Made by a program: the position numbers and the translations under genes
Source: a virus
Strand: one strand, 5' to 3'
Virus record (IMG/VR): IMGVR_UViG_3300044712_000419
Coordinates: 1 to 25,641 of that record
DNA length: 25,641 nt
Part shown: positions 22,047 through 25,641 of the stretch, piece after piece
Layout: each line of letters begins with the position of its first letter
Numbering within the stretch: position 1 is the stretch's first letter
Notes under the pieces: model-generated
Databases searched by the model: none
Seen by the model: only the letters and a program-made list of their open reading frames with translations
Told to the model about the DNA's origin: nothing

Positions 22047-22892
22047 ATGGCAGATCCCGTACAAGCAAATTTATGGGCCTATGATTTAGGATCAAACCTG
22101 AAACCGTCCAGCGAAATCTCTGGCGGTAATTTTTTTGCCGAAGATGACAACGGCGACATCATGCCGGCGGAAACGCCGCACTCGCATCCGTTTTATCAAC
22201 TGGACGGTGACGGGAACATTATCCCGCGCGAAGTGGTGGATATCCGGGAATACTATTTGGACCTGATCACATCACTGTATCGAAATAAACCCAAATTTAT
22301 GGCGTGGCTTGACGCATCACTGAAACGAATACCTTACCCGCAGGAACTGGCGACTTTCATGGATATTGCGTTTGAACTGGATAACGCCGAAGGGAATCAG
22401 CTTGATGTGCTGGGCTCGATTGTTGGCGCCAGTCGGCAGGTCAATTTTATACCGACGGACGCCAGCAGCTCACTGCTCAATGACACTTATTACCGGATAT
22501 TGCTCAAAGCCAAGATTGCCAAGAACCTATGGAACGGGAAAATAGACAGCCTGCAGCCGATTTGGCAGTCGCTATTCCCGGGTGGCGCAATTTTGATTCG
22601 GGACAACCAGAACATGACGATGGACGTGACCATTTTCGGCAGTGTGCCGCTCATGGTTCGCGACTTGGTGGCCAACGGATATATCGTGCCAAAACCGCAG
22701 ACGGTTCGCCTGGATAATGTTCTTTATTCAAACTATAAACCGGCATTCGGTTATGACATGTCCAACGAATATGTGGACGGGTACGACATTGGTTATTGGA
22801 TTCTTCCACTGCCTGCGCCGCCGTTTTTTGGCTATGACCAGTACGATGCCGTGGTGGCCGGGTACAACGAAGGGTCTTGGGACTACACATAA
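22047..22892 (+). CDS. Baseplate/tail protein, DUF2612 family (tail protein I-like)
   Basis: GGGGTGAT just upstream fixes ATG 22047. The middle (about 75-215) matches DUF2612: NKPKFMAWLDASLKRIPYPQ, MDIAFELDNAEGNQLDVLGS with IVGASRQVNF, and YYRILLKAKIAKNLWNGKID with SLQPIWQSLF. This is the tail-protein-I place between J-like wedge and fibres, where it links fibres to the baseplate. The N-terminal 65 residues are an unusual extension. The C-terminus contains two 18-residue repeats beginning FGYD (234-251 and 261-278), which may be a fibre-docking or receptor-binding unit. Confidence 0.82.
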   Translation: MADPVQANLWAYDLGSNLKPSSEISGGNFFAEDDNGDIMPAETPHSHPFYQLDGDGNIIPREVVDIREYYLDLITSLYRNKPKFMAWLDASLKRIPYPQELATFMDIAFELDNAEGNQLDVLGSIVGASRQVNFIPTDASSSLLNDTYYRILLKAKIAKNLWNGKIDSLQPIWQSLFPGGAILIRDNQNMTMDVTIFGSVPLMVRDLVANGYIVPKPQTVRLDNVLYSNYKPAFGYDMSNEYVDGYDIGYWILPLPAPPFFGYDQYDAVVAGYNEGSWDYT

Positions 22893-22907
22893 GAGGAGGG
22901 GACAGAC

Positions 22908-23855
22908 TTGCCAGGAAGTACAAATTTTCAAATCTTTGATGCCAACAAGGTCAATATCATGGATGACGTCAGCTATTTGGTGTCGGATTATCGAAAAGAC
23001 GGCGTCAGGCCGGGGATTGCTCCGGGGGATATCCACAATAAGCTGTACTATCAGACGTCTATTTTTAACGCGGCGTTTGCACAGTCTCTCGCCGATCGGG
23101 GACTGACTGTCGTCGATACGGTTTTTGCTGATTTGGTTGCCGTGTTTGGGCAGATTCCACTGCTGTCAGAAATTGAAGCGTTGATTACTACGGCTGCAAA
23201 TCAAAACTGGAAAGCCGGTGAAGATTATGCCGTTGGGGAAGTATGTTACGCATCATCCATTGCCAACAGTTTCAAGCGCATGGAATGCGTCATCCCGGGG
23301 ACTACAGGGACAGTAGAACCAGCGTGGACAGGAGTGGGAACGCTCGTCGTTGATAATGGTGTAACGTGGATTGTTGATGATGTGCGCGATTCTACGCCTG
23401 TGGGGAGAACCTCCTTCGAACATAGAAGCGCCGTGCGCGCCGGGTATGTAGAAGCAAATGGGGCCTTAATCAGCCGAACTGCTTACAGTCGTTTATGGGC
23501 CTTCGCACAGAATAGTGGCCTGCTTGTGACAGATGCGCAGTGGACTGGCGGAATGCAAGGTGCTTTTTCGACGGGGGACACAAGTACAACTTTTAGACTT
23601 CCTGATTTGAGAGGCGAATTTTTACGCGGCTTTGATAATGGGCGAGGTCTTGACACTGCAAGGGTACTTGGAAGTCTGCAGCTTGATGATTACAAAACAC
23701 ACCGCCATCAATTAACGGGACAAATCATGGTAAGAGCTTCCGGGTCAACATATGGCACATACATTCAAGAAGGACCGTATGATTACACCGCCTACTCGGG
23801 GGGCACAGAAACGCGTCCTCATAACATCGCTTTGCTCACCTGCATTAAGTATTAA
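22908..23855 (+). CDS. Tail fibre with C-terminal collar domain (first fibre)
   Basis: AGAGGAGGGGAC precedes a TTG start at 22908, a rare start choice. The N-terminal ~95 residues are probably the baseplate-attachment part. Residues 100-160 resemble the small carbohydrate-binding-type module found in phage fibres, with WKAGEDYAVGEVCY, MECVIPGTTGTVEPAWTG and VDNGVTWIVDD. From about 178 a phage collar domain follows: GYVEANGALISRTAYSRLWA, TFRLPDLRGEFLRGFDNGRG at 228-247, then HRHQLTG and ETRPHNIALLTCIKY at the end. It is a likely receptor-binding fibre. The second fibre next door shares its collar. Confidence 0.82.
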   Translation: MPGSTNFQIFDANKVNIMDDVSYLVSDYRKDGVRPGIAPGDIHNKLYYQTSIFNAAFAQSLADRGLTVVDTVFADLVAVFGQIPLLSEIEALITTAANQNWKAGEDYAVGEVCYASSIANSFKRMECVIPGTTGTVEPAWTGVGTLVVDNGVTWIVDDVRDSTPVGRTSFEHRSAVRAGYVEANGALISRTAYSRLWAFAQNSGLLVTDAQWTGGMQGAFSTGDTSTTFRLPDLRGEFLRGFDNGRGLDTARVLGSLQLDDYKTHRHQLTGQIMVRASGSTYGTYIQEGPYDYTAYSGGTETRPHNIALLTCIKY

Positions 23856-23870
23856 AAGGAGGGAGTAAGA

Positions 23871-25451
23871 ATGGCTGGAAAAGCTTTAGTCCCTCAGGTT
23901 GACGGCGGAAACGATTTAGGAACAGCCGCAAAAAAATGGCGCAAAGCTTATGTCCAAGAAATTCAAGCTGATAATCTAGGTACAGCTGCTTTTGTTGATA
24001 CAACCGATTTAGCGCTTGCAGATGCGGGGGTTACGGGCGGAAACACCCATGCGCATCACGATGGAGACGGCGGACAAATCGACCACGTTGATTTGGCGAA
24101 TAAAGGTACGAATACCCATGCGCAGATCGATTCCCATTTATCAAGCACGTCGAATCCACATAATACAACGGCGTCACAAGTTGGAATCGTTGACGCATCC
24201 TTTTCAGCAAGAGGGATTATTCAGCTCGCAACGTTGGCAGAAGCAGCAACGGGGACGGACCCTGATAAGGCTGTGACCCCGGCTGGTTTAGGAGCCGCTT
24301 ACGCTTTAAAAACGTATGTTGACCAAGCAATCGCTGCGTTAATTGATGGAGCACCCGCAGCGTTGGATACTCTGAACGAACTTGCCGCAGCGCTCGGAGA
24401 CGATGCGAATTATGCAGCAACAATTACAACAGCTTTGGGGTTGAAGGCCCCAATCAACAACCCGTCATTTACAGGGACGGTGACTCTTCCTGGCGCGCCT
24501 GCTGCAGATTTACAGGCTTCTACAAAGAAGTATGTAGATGATGCAGTGGGAGGAATAGTCGGTGAAAATGCCGGGATGGTTAAATGGTTTGCTGCAAACA
24601 GCGCCCCTTCCGGATACTTGAAAGCGAACGGGTCCTTGATTTCGAGAGTTACTTATTCTGCGCTGTTTGCTGTTATAGGAACTACGTTTGGTGGGGCATC
24701 GGTTACAGACAAGTCAAGAATTACTGCTCCGACAATAACTTTCCCGTGGGGAACATACAGCGGAGCTGCAAACATCAATGACAACAATCCGGCGACTTAC
24801 TGGGTTGCGAATACGTCGACTGGGTCAAGCTTTACAGCTATTCAATATGATTTAGGAACAGCCAAACTGCTCTCTAAAGTATATTCAGCTAATATATTTT
24901 GGAGCGTCGCGGATACAGTGACATTGACGCTTGAATACTCTGTTGATAATTCTAACTGGTATTCTTTTGGTTCTAATTATCAGTTTGCAATCACTAACAA
25001 CGCATCAAACGTAACGTGTTCCGCCGGAAGCAGTGGAATAACTGCAAGGTATATCAGATTAAGAGTGACGGGTTTTGGGCAAAACGGGTACTTGAACGTC
25101 GGCGATTTCAATGTTTGGGAAGGCGAAGATACCGGGACAACTTTTGCTCTTCCCGACATACGCGGAGAATTCGTTAGAGGATGGGACGACGCTCGAGGAA
25201 TAGATAGCGCAAGAACGTTTGCGTCATCTCAAACAGACGCGTTTCAAGGACACATTCACCAGTTGTATGGCAGAACTGTTACTTGGTCTGGGTCCGGTGA
25301 TTATATGTTGGGAAGTATTCAAACTCCCGAAGCAAGCTTGCCGGCAGACAGAATGCGGGGACCGTTGGCTTACGGGACTAGTGGAACTCCAAGAACGGCT
25401 GCTGAAACAAGACCGAGAAACGTTGCTCTATTAGCGTGTATTAAATATTAG
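23871..25451 (+). CDS. Long tail fibre with collar domain containing a discoidin-like insertion
   Basis: AAAGGAGGGAGT sets ATG 23871. Residues 1-230 are the usual fibre shaft: DLGTAAKKWRKAYVQEI, then AQIDSHLSSTSNPHNTTASQ, LAEAATGTDPDKAVTPAGL, and NNPSFTGTVTLPGAP followed by STKKYVDDAV. The collar starts at about 236 (MVKWFAANSAPSGYLKANGS) and ends with TFALPDIRGEFVRGWDDARG at 424-443, HIHQL and ETRPRNVALLACIKY. Residues 278-418 interrupt the collar with an F5/8 type C (discoidin)-like sugar-binding domain. The gene is AT-richer in that part, which suggests acquisition. It likely determines host range. Confidence 0.85.
   Translation: MAGKALVPQVDGGNDLGTAAKKWRKAYVQEIQADNLGTAAFVDTTDLALADAGVTGGNTHAHHDGDGGQIDHVDLANKGTNTHAQIDSHLSSTSNPHNTTASQVGIVDASFSARGIIQLATLAEAATGTDPDKAVTPAGLGAAYALKTYVDQAIAALIDGAPAALDTLNELAAALGDDANYAATITTALGLKAPINNPSFTGTVTLPGAPAADLQASTKKYVDDAVGGIVGENAGMVKWFAANSAPSGYLKANGSLISRVTYSALFAVIGTTFGGASVTDKSRITAPTITFPWGTYSGAANINDNNPATYWVANTSTGSSFTAIQYDLGTAKLLSKVYSANIFWSVADTVTLTLEYSVDNSNWYSFGSNYQFAITNNASNVTCSAGSSGITARYIRLRVTGFGQNGYLNVGDFNVWEGEDTGTTFALPDIRGEFVRGWDDARGIDSARTFASSQTDAFQGHIHQLYGRTVTWSGSGDYMLGSIQTPEASLPADRMRGPLAYGTSGTPRTAAETRPRNVALLACIKY
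24702..25124 (+). other. Discoidin-like (F5/8 type C) domain inserted in the collar
   Basis: Residues 278-418 of the long fibre have the discoidin landmarks: NINDNNPATYWVANTST, AIQYDLGTAKLLSKVY, LTLEYSVDNSNWYSF and ARYIRLRVTGFG. The neighbour fibre runs through the same place with only a short loop, between the ISRTAYSRLWAF and TFRLPDLRGEFLRG segments. Confidence 0.75.
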
Positions 25452-25462
25452 GGGGTTGCCAT

Positions 25463-25641
25463 ATGAAAACTTATCACTATCATCCTATAACCGGCGAATT
25501 GATTGGCGAATCTACGGCGGACGAGTCTCCGCTTGAACCCGGTGTGTTTTTAATCCCCGCCCATGCGACTGACCAGTCCCCGCCGACTGCGCAAGCAAAT
25601 AAAATGGCGGTGTATAAAGACGGCGCATGGAGCCGCGTATC
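25463..25641 (+). CDS. Fibre-associated protein, N-terminal part (cut by window end)
   Basis: GGGGG at 25451-25455, eight bases before ATG 25463, gives a ribosome site. The first 59 residues include YHYHPITGELIGESTADESP and LEPGVFLIPAHATDQSPPTA, a pattern found at the start of many small genes just after tail fibres, often fibre assembly or attachment proteins. The end QANKMAVYKDGAWSRV continues off the window. Family membership is inferred from pattern and place. Confidence 0.6.
   Translation, partial: MKTYHYHPITGELIGESTADESPLEPGVFLIPAHATDQSPPTAQANKMAVYKDGAWSRV

Noticed and set aside
22908-25451. Diversity-generating retroelement acting on the fibre genes
   Set aside because: No reverse transcriptase and no template/variable repeat pair were seen in the window; the fibre differences look like domain swaps.
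1-25641. CRISPR arrays, tRNA genes, insertion sequences or attachment sites
   Set aside because: No regularly spaced direct repeats of CRISPR type, no cloverleaf sequence, no transposase gene and no clear att site were seen. The GGGTCA motifs are too short and too close for a CRISPR array.

Overview
The window is a stretch of a tailed-phage genome, most likely a prophage, with a contractile (myovirus-type) tail. Nearly every gene is on the + strand. Starts are tightly packed: ATGA and TAATG overlaps are common and strong AGGAGG-type ribosome sites precede many genes. GC content is moderate and the Shine-Dalgarno sites are strong, which suggests a Bacillota host. Collar-type fibres and a Gp138-type spike would fit a diderm Bacillota such as a Negativicute, but that is inference. 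No integrase, repressor, lysis gene or host gene is in the window, so prophage versus free phage cannot be settled here.

Layout. Bases 1-753 hold the 3' end of a DUF927-type primase/helicase gene. Bases 754-1076 are an AT-rich gap carrying about nine GGGTCA-type motifs in two opposed clusters with roughly helical spacing, a candidate replication origin or operator. Bases 1077-1764 encode two small proteins, one a zinc ribbon. Bases 1765-1902 hold a candidate promoter, a palindrome and an intrinsic terminator, which looks like an early/late transcription boundary. Bases 1903-2767 carry a small Cys-rich gene that appears frameshifted and a zinc metallopeptidase. Then come the small and large terminase subunits (2712-4497), an HNH homing-type endonuclease on the - strand with its own promoter (4494-5181), and a zinc-ribbon miniprotein.

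The head module (5365-13595) comprises a DUF1073 portal, a MuF-like minor head protein, two small proteins, a DUF2213 protease-scaffold with an internal start for the scaffold, a cement protein, a DUF2184 major capsid protein, and a set of connector/neck proteins. The tail module (13602-17893) comprises a DUF3383 sheath, a DUF3277 tube, an assembly chaperone with a TTTTTTC slip site and -1 extension, and a tape measure carrying an M15 peptidase domain. The baseplate module (17893-22892) comprises a Dit-like protein, plug, hub, Gp138 spike, gp25-like wedge, J-like wedge and a DUF2612 protein. The fibre module (22908-end) has two collar-domain fibres, the second with a discoidin-like domain inside its collar, and a cut-off fibre-associated gene.

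The most notable points are the GGGTCA array with its AT-rich core, one roughly 80-residue beta domain inserted into two unrelated structural proteins (a DUF4054 connector and the tail sheath), the antisense homing endonuclease between terminase and portal, the C/Nu3-like internal scaffold start, and the domain-in-domain insertion in the tail fibre.
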